Shown here piece by piece: positions 37,336-48,670 of a stretch of DNA of 64,000 nucleotides (its first letter is position 1; each line of letters starts with the position of its first letter). The notes under the pieces are model-generated. The model saw only the letters and a list, made by a program, of their open reading frames with translations. It searched no databases and was not told the origin of the DNA. The DNA is from Apodemus sylvaticus (Eukaryota > Chordata > Mammalia > Rodentia > Muridae). The stretch covers positions 22,191,470 through 22,255,469 of the forward strand of contig NC_067495.1 of the NCBI RefSeq assembly GCF_947179515.1. Reading direction: 5' to 3'. The position numbers were made by a program, and so were the translations under genes.

Positions 37336-37340
<5 letters not shown>
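36666..37340. other. Unique intron sequence
   Basis: No recognised feature up to the palindrome. Confidence 0.5.

Positions 37341-37412
<72 letters not shown>
37341..37412. repeat. 72-bp perfect palindrome: C(TG)n-CG-(CA)nG
   Basis: A TG run (37342-37375) meets a CA run (37378-37411) at a central GCGC. Position i pairs with 74753-i throughout, giving two 36-base arms with no spacer. The alternating purine-pyrimidine composition also favours Z-DNA. Confidence 0.95.
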
Positions 37413-37414
<2 letters not shown>

Positions 37415-38029
37415 GGCCACATTAACACAATAGCACTTCTGTGAGTTGGTCTCTCATCTCTCTCTTCCTAGAGGTGGTCATCTTAAAGTAGAAATTATAG
37501 CAACTGCTTCAGAGCCTATTTATCTGATCATGTCCCTTTTCAGGAAGGATATCAGACCTCTAAGGAAAGCATGTGAAGAGACTGACTGTCCAGTCAGTAA
37601 ACAGCAGACCTTTAACGAAAAGGCATATGGTCTGGATTTTGGCATGGCTCAGAGCCCTCATACTGAGACCTAACCTGCAGCTCTAAAGTAAGGAATGTCA
37701 ACGTCCTCTGTTGAGTATTTCTACAGAAACAGGGTTTCTCTTCAGCTTCTAGAATTAGGCAATTTATAGATATAAACACCAAATCAGCAATCTTCAGAAA
37801 TTAAAAACACTGACTGTTTCTCAGATTGAACCCCTTGGAATTCTTTCCATGGTTCTTTTATATAGTGTTTTGCCATGTGATCGCTAGTTCTAGAACCTGG
37901 AAGCAGAGGTTTATCTATGTTATTCATTTCTGCATTCCCAGAATTTATCCATTCTTATCACATAGCAGCTACATAAGAATTCTCCTTGGGTGAATGAGAA
38001 GGGTTTATTTTCATAGGTTAAAAAAGAGA
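37413..38029. other. Unique intron sequence
   Basis: No recognised feature. Confidence 0.5.
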
Positions 38030-39510
38030 ATTTGAGATACTGGAGCTGCTGGGACAGGAATCATCTGGTAGCCATTTGCACAAGGGAGCCAGGCGACTCC
38101 ACAGCCTTTTGTGCACTGACCCTACCAGAAAATAGTTGTGTCCAGGAGTACAGACACAGGTTTATAGACCCACAGGAGGGACAAGCTCCAGCCAGAGACA
38201 GGAAGACCAACTAACACCAGAGATAACCAGATGGCAAAAGGCAAGTGCAAGAATCCTACCAACAGAAACCAAGGCTACTTGACAACATCAGAACCCAGTT
38301 CTCCCACCACAGCAAGTCCAGGACACCCCAACACACCAGAAAAGCAAGAGTTGGATAGAGGGCTTCAAGAAGGACATAACTCCCTTAAATAAATACAGAA
38401 GAACATGGGTTAACAAGTAAAAGCCCTTAAAGAGGAAACACAAAAATCCCTTAAAGAAATAAAGGAGCACATGGGTCAACAGGTAGAAGCCATTAAAGAG
38501 GAAACACAAAAATCCCTTAAAGAATTACAGGAAAACACAAACAAACAAGTGAAGTAACTGAACAAAACCATCCAGGATCTAAAAATGGAAATAGAAACAA
38601 TGAAGAAATCACAAAGGGAGACAACACTGGAGATAGAAAACCTTGGAAAGGAATCAGGAGACATAGATGCAAAAATCAACAACAGAATACAAGAGATAGA
38701 AGAAAGAATCTCAGGTGCTAAAGATACCATAGAAAGCATTGATTCAACAAGCAAAGAAAATGAAAATTCAAAAAGCTTGTAACCCAAAACATCCTGGAAA
38801 AAAAGGACACAATGAGAAGACCAACCCTAAGAATTATGGGTATAGAAGACAGCGAAGACCTAAAGGGCCAGTAAATATCTTCAACAAAATTATAGAAGAA
38901 AACTTCCATATCCTAAAGAAAGAAAGATGCCCGTAAACATACAAGAAGCCTTCAGAACTCCAAACAGAATGGACCAGACCAGAAAGTCCTCCCATCACAT
39001 AATAATCAAAACACCAAATTCACTAAACAAAGAAAGAATATTAAAAGCAGTAAGGGAAGAAGTCCAAGTAACTTCTAAAGGAAGACCTATCAGAATTACA
39101 CCAGACTTCTCACCAGAGACCATGAAAGCAATAAGCTCCTGGGCAGACCTCATACAGACCCTAAGAGAACACAAATGCCAGCCCAGGCTACTATACTATA
39201 CCAGCAAAACGCTCAATCACCATAAGGTGGAGAAACCAAGATATTCTATAATAAAAAACAAATTTACACAATATATTTCCACAAATCCAGCCCTACAAAG
39301 GATAATAGATGGAAAACTCCAACACAAGGAGGGGAACTACACCCTAGAAAAAGCAAGAAAGTAATTTTCTTCCAACAAACCCAAAAGTAATTAACCACAC
39401 AAACATAAAAATAACACCAAAAATAACAGGAAGCAACAATCAGTATTCCTTAATATCTCTTAACAACAGTGGACTCAATTCCCCCCAAAAAAGGAATAGA
39501 CTAACAGAAG
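38030..39510 (+). mobile_element. L1 5' fragment: 5' UTR end, ORF1 and ORF2 start
   Basis: The L1 5' UTR tail (gccagagacaggaagaccaa) is followed by ORF1 from 38231 and the first ~80 bases of ORF2. The sequence then stops at about 39510, where an unrelated tandem repeat begins. The ORF2 initiation codon is ATA instead of ATG (aaaataacaggaagcaac). This copy lacks the ORF2 body. A separate L1 3' end follows at 40355. Confidence 0.92.
38231..39364 (+). pseudogene. L1 ORF1, broken
   Basis: The ATG at 38231 gives MAKGKCKNPTNRNQ, then in-frame stops. The coiled-coil zone carries a roughly 65-base internal tandem duplication (aaagaggaaacacaaaaatc recurs at about 38430 and 38495), the length-variable region typical of rat L1. 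The RRM and C-terminal domain are recognisable at 38815-39364 (IKTPNSLNKERILKAVREE). The stop is TAA at 39362-39364. Confidence 0.9.
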
Positions 39511-40045
39511 TATTTTTCATGTAAATCTTCAATTTTATCAAAAACTGTAATTCCTCTTCCAATTTATTTAGTAATGTTTTTATGTCTACCACTTTATCTG
39601 TATTATTTTCCATGGTAACCTTCAATTTTAGCATGTTTTTCTATATATTTCTTCAATTTTATCAGAAACATTTTCATGCAAATCTTCAATTTTATCAGAA
39701 AATATTTATAATTCTACTTTCAATCAACTTAGAAATATTTTATGCATACCATTTTATCTGTGTAATTTTCCATAATAATCTTCAATTTTAACATGTTATT
39801 CTATATTTTTCTACAATTTTATCAGAAATATTATCCATGTAAATCTTCAATTATATCATAAAATGTTTCTACTTCTTCTTTCAATTAATTTAGCAATGTT
39901 CTTTATGTCTACCATTTTACTCTTTAATTTTCCATGAAAATTGTCAATTTCAACATGTTTTTCTTTATATTTTTCAATTTTGTTGGAAATATTTTTCATG
40001 TAAATCTTCAATTTTATTATACGATATTTTTACTTCCTTTTTCGA
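39511..40045. repeat. ~160-bp tandem repeat, about 3.3 copies, unidentified
   Basis: The anchor gtaaatcttcaattttatca recurs at 39521, 39678, 39839 and 40000, spacings 157, 161 and 161. Each unit carries the same succession of landmarks (tttatgtctaccattttatc; aattttccatg; caattttaacatg). Copies differ by substitutions and small indels. The minus strand of each unit reads as lysine/glutamate-rich helix-like peptide (for example KIEKYKEKHVEIDNFHGKLK) for about 43 codons before a stop, suggesting a 54-codon coding ancestor. No family recognised. Confidence 0.9.
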
Positions 40046-40354
40046 TTAAAAAAACAGAGAATTTGATAAAGCAGATAAGGAAAAGATCATATGTAAAGGC
40101 ACAGAGCGAATAGATGCTTTTAGTGATTGCTCTAATACCAATGTGAATAAAACCTTACGTTTTCTTTACATTGCCAACAAAAAGCAAAGAGATTTAAGGA
40201 TGGTGGCAGATGATATTACTGCTATTCTCTGCATTCTGCATGACTCTTACAAAAAGCCCACCAAGGGCCATGGGTGGTGCACAGACACCTCCTTTTTTGA
40301 GGTCTTTTACTCAAGGGCTGTCTTCCCCTAGGTGGCTAGCAATGGGAGCCACCT
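40046..40354. other. Unassigned segment between tandem repeat and L1 3' end
   Basis: Moderately GC-richer than its surroundings, with one 62-codon open frame (40143-40331) lacking recognised domains. I cannot assign it. Confidence 0.4.
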
Positions 40355-40710
40355 GTTTTTCCACTGTATGAACAACAGTATCAACCAACCAGATCCCCCC
40401 AGTGCTCCCAGGGAGTAAAGCAGCAACCAAAGAGTACACATGGAGGGATCCATGGCTCCAGCTGCATATGTAGCAGAGGATGGCCTTGTCGAATATCAGT
40501 GAGAGGAAAGGCCCTTGGTCCCATGAAGGTTCCATGCCCCAATGTAGGGTAATGTGAGGATTAGGAGGCAGGAGTGTGTGGGTGGGAGAACACACTCATA
40601 GAAGCATGGGGAGGTGGTACAGGATAGGATGTTTCCAGGGGGAAACCAGGAAAGGGAATAACGCTAGAGGTATAAATTTAAGAAAATATCCAAAAAAAAA
40701 AAAAATCAGC
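40355..40710 (+). mobile_element. L1 3'-terminal fragment (Lx-like)
   Basis: L1 3' UTR words agcaaccaaagagtacacat and catggctccagctgcatatg, then a tail ending in 13 A's. It may be the 3' remnant of the L1 starting at 38030, or an independent insertion. Confidence 0.88.
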
Positions 40711-43700
40711 TGAGGTGACAGAACTGAGTCAGAGCTGGTCTAAGCACCCTATGTTTCTTGTTACTAATCTCTTTTTTAATTTATCTAGGATATAAAACCA
40801 CGGTATCAAGTCAAATACCAGCTTCTCTTTCTTTGGTGATTCAAAAACTCAAACAAGAACATGAATAAACAACATCTGTCTCCAATCTTTAAAATAGTCT
40901 TGTTTCTAAAGCCATTTCATTCCTCTTACCACTCACTGCTTCTAAAAAGTCAGTTTTGCCATTTAGCTTGGTATAGTGTGAAGGGCAAATCAAATTACTG
41001 CTAGCCTTTAGAATCAAGCAATGGTTATTCAAAGTATCCCATATTAGGGACCAGAAAATCAACTCAAACCTACAGTCACTGAGTAATTTTGATACAGTCA
41101 AGAAATCCATGATTGGATTCTTCAAATGAAGCCTTGACTATACCAATAAAGACATGGATAAAATTGGACCTGATGCTCATCTAATGCTTACTGCATGTGA
41201 TTCTTATACTTAGTACTTTAAAAACACTTGCCTTACTGATGAGAAACAAACAAACAAAAATGTGTTTTCCCCAGTTTAAAACTAATACATGCCCAATGGG
41301 TACACAAAAGACTTGGGCACTGTGCTCAAAATCCTGATCATAAAGTGAATCTGAATTTTTTGTTTGTTTTTTTGAGACCTTCAGGGTAAAAAACTCCTAA
41401 TCATAAATTAGCATTATTGTCTTTGCTCTGCAGCACCCTCAGGTAGCCTGGGAACATGCACTGCACACAATTCCAGCTCTGAGCTTGAGGTCTGGCTAGC
41501 TATTCAGTGTAATCAGTCTATGAGAATGTTGGCAAGGGGAACTCTTTAAGACAGCTTCCTTGATGGCTCTAGAGGCATTCTTCCAAAGCCATATCTCTAC
41601 AGTAATTTGCAGAGCATGTGGGAAGGCATCCTCCTCGTGTAGGATGGTGGCTTGTAGCCAGGCCAGGTGTGTGTTTAAAATCACTGTAAAATTGCTGCAT
41701 AGATTTCTCAAAACCTCAAAAATGACTAGACCATTTAAAAATAATGCTGCCTTTGTTGGCCCTGTTAGGCTGGAAGAGAAGAAACAAGCTGGGCACTAGG
41801 GAACTGAGATCTGTATAGACAGATGTACAAGTGATTGGGGGCAACTCTGTGTACCAATTTCAGTCTAACTGTCACAGATACACAATGTGATAGAATAATG
41901 TGAGTTCCAGGGTACTCAAAAATGTCACTGCAGTAGGTGCTATGCCCCGAACTGCATCCTTCTTGCTGTGAATTAAAGGCCAGAAGAGACAGTCACATGC
42001 CATCTTAACAATATCTAGCTATAAGAGGAATACAAGAAAAAGATTATACTTATATCTAGATCCAGAAGCTAAATAGCAGTTCCAGACACCCCCTGCTGCT
42101 TTTTAGTCTTCAGGGACAAGACTTTGAATGTCACTTAGATTTTGAGCTGGGGTTGCACTGTGTTAATTGAAACAGATCGTAAGATGAAAACTATTGCAAT
42201 GGTCTCTTCATGCTTTTCTGTATCTGATATTCTCATTTGACCTGTCTTGCCTAAAACATACTTTGCATCGCCTTCCCTGCATAAGAAAACTATTTCACTG
42301 TTATCTTACAGTCAGGAGTAAAACACAACCCAAATACTTAACCCTACATTCAGAGACTCAAAAATCTTCTCTAAAAAAGCCTCTTCTGATATTATCTTCC
42401 GGCTTCTCATTCAGCACCCCAAATACTAGCCAGCATTGTCCAGGATCCTAAGCTTCCTTGCCTATTGCTACAGACAAGTCTCTGCTGGCCCAGTGCACGC
42501 GCAGAAGCCCTCCTCAGCTGCTTTGATGCATAATCCACTCATCTGTCAACACAGCTTAAATCCCACCACCCTGAAGCAAGGTTTATTGTCTACTCAACAC
42601 AAGTCATCTCTTCCTCCTCTGAATCCCAAAACAGTTGTCTAATGTATCAATCACTTCTGCCTGTCATTCAGCAAGTGTTTCTAATTGGCATGCCTCTACC
42701 TGTGGCCAGGCACTTTTCAAACTGCAAAATACATTAAAATAACAACATGCACTCTTATCTCACACATAAATATGGCAAGCAATAACTAAAACAATATTGG
42801 GCAGCCAGTGAAATGCCAATGTCCACACACTTAACCATTACACACTGAGTCCTGGTTTCTTACAGTAGTTCTGACATATTGCAGGCTTCCTCTGGGCCTG
42901 GCACAATGGTAAGAGTTTACATGAAACACTTTATTTTGTTCTCCCATGTTTCTGTAAAAGAAAGCACAGGACATTACTAGCCTTGTTTTATAGACAAGTA
43001 AAGTGGGGAACAGGAACATTAAGTAATGTGCCCAACTATTACATTTGTTTACACAGTCCCATGACTCAGAGGTACCTTGTGTACTTGTCTGTGCACTTTC
43101 CTGAACTCCCAGACCTTAGAAAAATGATCCCAATCATAATAAATCATCAAGCAATAGTAAATTTCTCTCTGCAAGTGAAGGATAGGGGAGGGAAATCAGA
43201 TAGGAAAGAGTAGTCAGGTGAAAAAATGGGGGAAGGGAAGTGGCTTTGAGCTTCACCAGAAGGATTGGTCCCTGGAGGTGTTTTCTTCCAACTCCATCAT
43301 AAATATGTTTGTACCAAATGAATTAAATTAAAATGCCAGTTTTATGTATTTCACAAATATTTCAAAACCTTATGTTAACCACATGGGAATATTGAAAAAT
43401 ATATTCACATTGTAGACTATGAAAATGTTGTCATGAAATATGTACAAACAGAAACTATATTTTTTGAAGGAGACAATTGGAACTGGTGAGACCCCCCACA
43501 CACACACACACATAACCAAACATCTTATAAAATACATGACTCACTTTCTTAAAATACCATGTGGTGAAATGTGACAAAACCTATATCTAATTTGAATAAA
43601 AATCTAATCTAAAATACTTGTGAACTGCTTTACAGGATTACAAAAAGGATGTAGTATGTAATAAAAAAATTCAAATTTGAATGATGGATACAGGAGTTTT

Positions 43701-44105
43701 TATAGGTATTTATTAAATTGACATTGTTTTCTAATATAAGATTTGAAAGCAGTATGTGGAGTTTTCTTTTCTAGGAAGACTTTTTCCATCTCTCAGGCTG
43801 GAATCTCTGTCCTTGACTTAGATACAGTATGACTTTCTCTACCAACAGCAAGAAAAATTATTTGTCTGTCAGATTTTCCTTCAAGTCTGTTAGCTCCACA
43901 AAAATGGTGACTACTTCTGTACATATGACCATGGCTTAATAAACGGATATTAACTTAATTATCCATTACCTCTCAAAAAGTCTGTAATCTTGTGTGTTAT
44001 TAGTAACATAGCTTCAACGTTCTTGAGGCAAGAAAATGACAGTGGTATGAAGACAACATTAGTTTCCACTTAGCTAAAATGTACTCTCTGAGTAACTGAC
44101 TGAAT
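40711..44105. other. Unique intron sequence
   Basis: About 3.4 kb with no retrotransposon that I recognise. It has a short (CA)n at 43493-43513. No convincing exon. Confidence 0.5.
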
Positions 44106-44200
44106 GAGCAGAATTCATAAATAGAATTTTTGGTGGCACTGGCATTTGAGTACATAGTATCTCACATTCTAGGCAAGCACTCTCCCAATGATCAATAACT
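44106..44200 (-). mobile_element. ID-like SINE fragment
   Basis: attctaggcaagcactctcc followed by caatgatcaataactccag resembles a reversed ID head. Confidence 0.5.
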
Positions 44201-44214
44201 CCAGTTATTAGGTC

Positions 44215-44531
44215 TTAATTTGAAAGAGGGTGTCACAAATTATGTAGCCCTGGCTGGCCTTGAACACTTAATATCCTCCTGCCTCATCCTCTACAGCAGT
44301 GGTTCTCAACTTATGCGTCACATCCTCTTTGGTGGCTGCATAGAATATATCTTGCATATTAGATACATATATTACAACACATAGTAGTAACCATATAACA
44401 GTTATGAAGTATTAATGAAATAATTTTATGATTGGGGGTCACCACGACATGAGGAACTGTATTAAAGGATCATAGAATTAGGAAAGTTGCGAACCACAGC
44501 TCTGGAGTAAGTAGGATTACAGGTCTGTGCA
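44215..44531 (-). mobile_element. B1 SINE interrupted by URR1
   Basis: The B1 right part (ttatgtagccctggctggcc) lies left of the URR1 insertion and its left part (taggattacaggtctgtgca) resumes right of it. The two halves form one B1 split at 44296/44500. Confidence 0.8.
44297..44499 (+). mobile_element. URR1 hAT-type DNA transposon (MITE)
   Basis: Begins cagtggttctcaac and ends gttgcgaaccacag, near-perfect terminal inverted repeats. The inside word tgattgggggtcaccacgac is typical of URR1. It is flanked by 8-base duplications CTCTACAG (44289-44296) and CTCTGGAG (44500-44507), 6 of 8 matching. It has no coding capacity. Confidence 0.88.
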
Positions 44532-44664
44532 ACCAGGCCTAGCCATATTACTATTTTTATAGTAGAAATATGTCATAGAAATGACAAGAAAAAAATAAAA
44601 CAATCTGTAGCTTAGTGTCCCATAACACCATTGTAAATTGGGAAAGATTTTTAAAATATAGAAA

Positions 44665-44815
44665 CTCATCAGGGCAAGATAGTATACATTTATATTGCTG
44701 AGGCAGGAGAATTGCTATGAACTTAGGGCTATCCTGAGTTATATAACAAATATCAGGCAAGTTAAGGCCTCACAGTGAGACCCTATCTCATAAACAAACA
44801 AACAAACAAACCTAA
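44665..44815 (+). mobile_element. B1 SINE, degenerate
   Basis: ttgctgaggcaggagaattg in the middle, gtgagaccctatctcataaa at the end and a (CAAA)n tail. Confidence 0.8.
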
Positions 44816-45589
44816 GAGTGAAATTTCCTTTCTCCACCTCCACATGCAAAGTGCTACATAAAGTTAAGCTTTAACTGGAACTTTTGGAGGATAATTTGAA
44901 ATTCTCAAAGGTTTGATCCACTGAAAGCTGCACTGCGTGAAGAAACTCCCACTGCCAGCCTTTCAAGTGAGCATAGCGAAGGCAGTTTCAAGCTTCGGTT
45001 TTAGCTTGTCTGAAGGGGCATGTGAAGGACAAGGAAAGGTCAATTTTTCCGTTGGCATATTTTCTTAAGTGCAACTGGAGTCAAGAAACAAGAGGCACAG
45101 TGTGTTATGTGCACACAGTAAGAGAGGAATTACTTCACTGTAATTTCTTGGAAATGCTAGAATGCATTATTAATCTCTCTTATATGTCAGTTATGTGGCT
45201 CACAAATCCCGTTTTTAAGTAGAATATGTAGGGCTGGAGAGCTTCTTAAAAGTCAATTAAAATGATGTTTTGAAATGTCCGTGTTTTGATGTGCCTCATT
45301 TAAAGGCTGCGCTTGACAGGGAGACTTCATTTGTTACTTGAAACAGCAGACTTTAGGAATTATGAGTTAAATTTTCTCATCACTTCCCTATATCATGAGT
45401 GTTTACCAAGCATAGTCCCTGAAAGGAATAGATTGCTGGCATGACACTCCTTCAAATAATGTGAAAGATATTTTTAATGTTTTTAGTTTCAGAGACAAGA
45501 TTCTCTATGGAGAGGTGGAAGATACTACATCTATGAATCCTACATATTGAAATTTTATGGCATTTTATTTCTGGTTTTGTTTTGTCTTT
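44816..45589. other. Unique intron sequence
   Basis: No recognised feature. Confidence 0.5.
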
Positions 45590-45727
45590 TTAAGATAGGG
45601 TTTCAATACGTAGTCTTTGCTGGCTTAGATCTCACTATGAAGACCAGGCAAGTCTTCATTTCATAAATATCCATATGTCTCTGCCTCTTGAATGTGGAAT
45701 TAAAGGCATAGACCACCAAGCCCAGCT
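45590..45727 (-). mobile_element. B1 SINE, degenerate
   Basis: Reverse B1 words (gatagggtttcaatacgtag; attaaaggcatagaccacca; agcccagct). Confidence 0.8.
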
Positions 45728-48010
45728 ATATTTCATTTCATATGCCTCTTATACTAAAATCTAATATAATTAAAAACGATCCCCCAAATGTAGGTTATTA
45801 AAACAATTTTTCTTTGCAATAATAGCAGCACAATATGTATCAATATGAAATCCTATGGAGCACAATTTGCTTTTTGTAATAACTACTAAAACATATAGTT
45901 CCTTGGTTGCTTCTCTTCATTATGGTAATTAATTTACTTTTTTAAATCAAGATTTATATATTGTACTAGGTTTAGGTAAAACAAGAAAGTACATATATTT
46001 ATCTGTATATGTCTATGATGACTGAGATCATCACTTCCCAAATGTCCTATATGATTATGATATTTTTTTCTAACATGAATGGCATGGTCTTGAACAAACA
46101 TGCTCTGCTGGTATGCTGTCCTTGCAGATGCTTAAAAGAACATTTCATGGAATAGCTGTAAATAACTGTTCATAAACATATTTTGTTAAACAGCTGCACA
46201 TGTGTTTCGGTGCATTAGAGGTTGTTAATATGCCCATATTTCTGTAATTAGAAAATAAAATATACAACATGGTTGTCAGGCCCTCCCTGTGATAATATAA
46301 ATGCCTGGTAATCCATAAGCTTGATTAGCCAAATGTACTGAACTTATGACTGAAGACTTGCATTTTCATCACAGAAAGGTCTACTGCAGCATCTCCTTGT
46401 AATTTTGAAGATGTTATGTAAATAATTAATGGCCGTGCTGTGACAGCACATGGACACTGAGCAGAACTTGATTACCAGATGCAAATAACCAGCCGGAAAA
46501 TTGTTGAATATGCAGCCTCATTATAATGACGTTGTTCTAACAAACAACCCTTAATCTAATGAGAACATTTTCTTGATAAAGGACAAAAAAGAAACAAGAC
46601 CAAAGATCTCCCTATTCAATCATTCCAAAGCACATTCCCAAGCAAAAGAAAGGTTAAAAAGAGATTACCTCAGATTTCACAAGCTAACAGCTATTTGGAA
46701 TTTTGAAGCCACTCACTCTTTGGACATTTGAAAGGAGTTATGCTGTGCAGGTACTGCATGTACTTCCCCCCATCACCTTTAGAAGCAGGGATTCCCCTTA
46801 GCATGCAAATTTCCCTTAGTGTGTCAAACAATCACAAACTTGAATCCCAGATGTAAGTTCATTAATCTTCACCATGGAAAGTCGCCTATGTAGCCTACGT
46901 AAATGTAAACATTAGGAGATGGGATAGGAACCATTTGTTAAAGGTGATGATATTCTCTGAGCAATGATACTCTTTGGTTCATCTGATTAATTCTGTTTGC
47001 TCAACAAGTTGCTCTGTTTTTCCTGAGAGGAAGGAGTTCAGTAGAGATTTACTTAGCACTTCTAACTTATACTTCCTTTTCTTTTAATTAGTCTCTTATA
47101 ATCTAAAAATTAGCTGATGAACATAATACCTCATACAAACTTTCTAGCGGAGTTTGCAATAATTAGATCGCTCACCACCAACTGAAGTTGAATAAACATC
47201 AGGAGTTTTTGGTTTTTCTTTTTTTTTTTTTTTTTTGTTCCCTGCTGCTTTCTAACCTTATTTAGAGAGTACTTTTTAAGTTAACATATAACCATATGAA
47301 TTACTATCCCTCAAGCTGGAATTTGGATAATTTCGAACTAGAAGTGGGTGAAATTCAGACAGTCTTGTGTAAACTCACTGAATAAAAGAAGCTTAAACAG
47401 ACAGGAATGCTTTCATGAAACCCGAGACTGTCAGAACATGATAGCTCACCAATAAGCTAAATATCAATTACACAAGGAGGTCACATGTCCTCTCAAATCC
47501 CACATTTGGTACAGTCATTTGCTACACACATTCTTCTCTCTAGCCTTCTGTTTGTATAGTAATTAGATAAAGGTACAACGTGAGTAAATTACTTTTTCCT
47601 GGATGTGTAAAGAAAATAAATGTCTGTAAATGCTCAAAAAGATAGATTTGTATATCCCTCTATCTCTTTCCCTCACTGTTCCTTCCCCCATGCTTTCTCT
47701 CTCTCTCTCCTCTCTTTGCAACAACTGCAGACATTGAAAATGATCCAGAAAACAGCAAGAGTTGAAAATGATCCAGATTTTTAGAATTTGCCCTCACCTT
47801 GACAACACTAAAATTACAAGCAGCAGTCAACTTTTACAAGATACCCTCATTGTGTAACATTTATAGGCTGCCAAAAACATGCTACAACTAATCAGACAAC
47901 AAAGGTGAAGAGAAATCTTTCACCTGCCATGTAGCTGGCAGTGAATACTCTTCTTATTTCCATGACATGTGCTGGCAGAAAGGGGTTGGCTTAAGGCGGA
48001 TCGGACTAAC
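45728..48010. other. Repeat-poor intron next to the first coding exon
   Basis: No SINE or L1 for about 2.3 kb, only a poly(T) tract at about 47217-47237 and a short (CT)n near 47695-47710. The part at 46200-46560 contains clustered homeodomain-like TAATTA, an octamer ATGCAAAT at 46479-46486 and TGACGT at 46528-46533. It could hold regulatory sequence. Confidence 0.5.
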
Positions 48011-48670
48011 CTTCAATTTGTCATAGCGCTCACTCAAAGCTGCCACCTGATGATCGCGGTGCCGCCCAACCAGTTTACACAAGGCACAGATTAACTGGTC
48101 ATCGGTCACACAGTACATATTCACCTTCTCATCCTCGTGCTCCAGGCACATCAGCCCCCGGATGTGCGAGTCCGGGATTGGCTCAATCAGACGATGGCCT
48201 GTAAAGGGCTTCTTATTCGGATGAGTGGCTTTCAGGCACTCATCACAGTAGGACACTTCACAAGTAACACAGGTCTTCACAGCATCCTGGGCAGGATCCT
48301 GGTCACAGAACTGGCAAAGAACCTTCTCGGCAGAGGACATGGTGTTGGTGTCAAAGGCCCGCTCCCTGCGGGTCTCACTGGGAGAATTGGGCCCGCTCAC
48401 AGATGCTTTCTGAAACCTGTCAATGATGTTTTGTAGGGTGACGTTGCGCTTGAGCCCGTCTAGACCTCGCTGGCTGAGCGTGATGACATGCCGGCAGGTG
48501 GGGCACTGGAAGGCGTTGATGGACTCCACAGGCTCGTTGGTGGCACAGTGAGAGACCAGGATGCGATGGGCACAGTTGAAGCAGAGGCTATGTGCGCAGG
48601 GAAGCAGGAGAGGATCCTCAAAAAGCTCCAGACAAATAGGACAGGTCAGCTCCGACTCCAGTGTTTCCAT
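48011..48670 (-). CDS. Mid1: Mid1 (Midline-1, TRIM18) first coding exon, residues 1-220
   Basis: Encodes the N-terminus of the microtubule-associated E3 ubiquitin ligase Midline-1, which in mammals targets the PP2A catalytic subunit through alpha-4 (family knowledge). The 220 codons show a C3HC4 RING (C10, C13, C25, H27, C30, C33, C56, C59), B-box 1 (C119, C122, C134, C137, C142, C145, H150, H159) and B-box 2 (C175, H178, C187, D190, C195, C198, H204, H207). The start is the ATG at 48670-48668. It has A at -3 and G at +4, matches the family N-terminus METLESEL, and has an in-frame TGA in the leader. The exon ends after residue 220 (LSERYDKLK) at a consensus donor AAG/gttagt (gt at 48010-48009), phase 0. 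The paralogue Mid2 is less likely because residues 43-62 and 105-118 match Mid1. The open frame runs on past the donor into the intron, and that extension is not coding. No zinc ligand is missing. Confidence 0.97.

Larger units (their letters stand above)
2351..48010 (-). other. Mid1: Mid1 intron between coding exons 1 and 2
   Basis: The intron is defined by the donor at 48010 and the acceptor at 2351 and spans 45,660 bases. Most of it is unique AT-rich sequence with inserted retrotransposons, described separately. No additional conserved Mid1 exon was recognised inside it. Confidence 0.9.

Noticed and set aside
39440..39634. Minus-strand frame across the tandem repeat as a live gene
   Set aside because: Frame breaks in each unit, run-through into L1 sequence and no start or splice context argue against a functional gene. 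Kept only as a possible decayed coding repeat.
47954..48010. Continuation of the Mid1 open frame beyond residue 220
   Set aside because: The consensus donor AAG/gttagt lies at 48010, and the following residues (VSPIRLKPTPF) do not belong to Midline-1, whose next residues are found at 2350.
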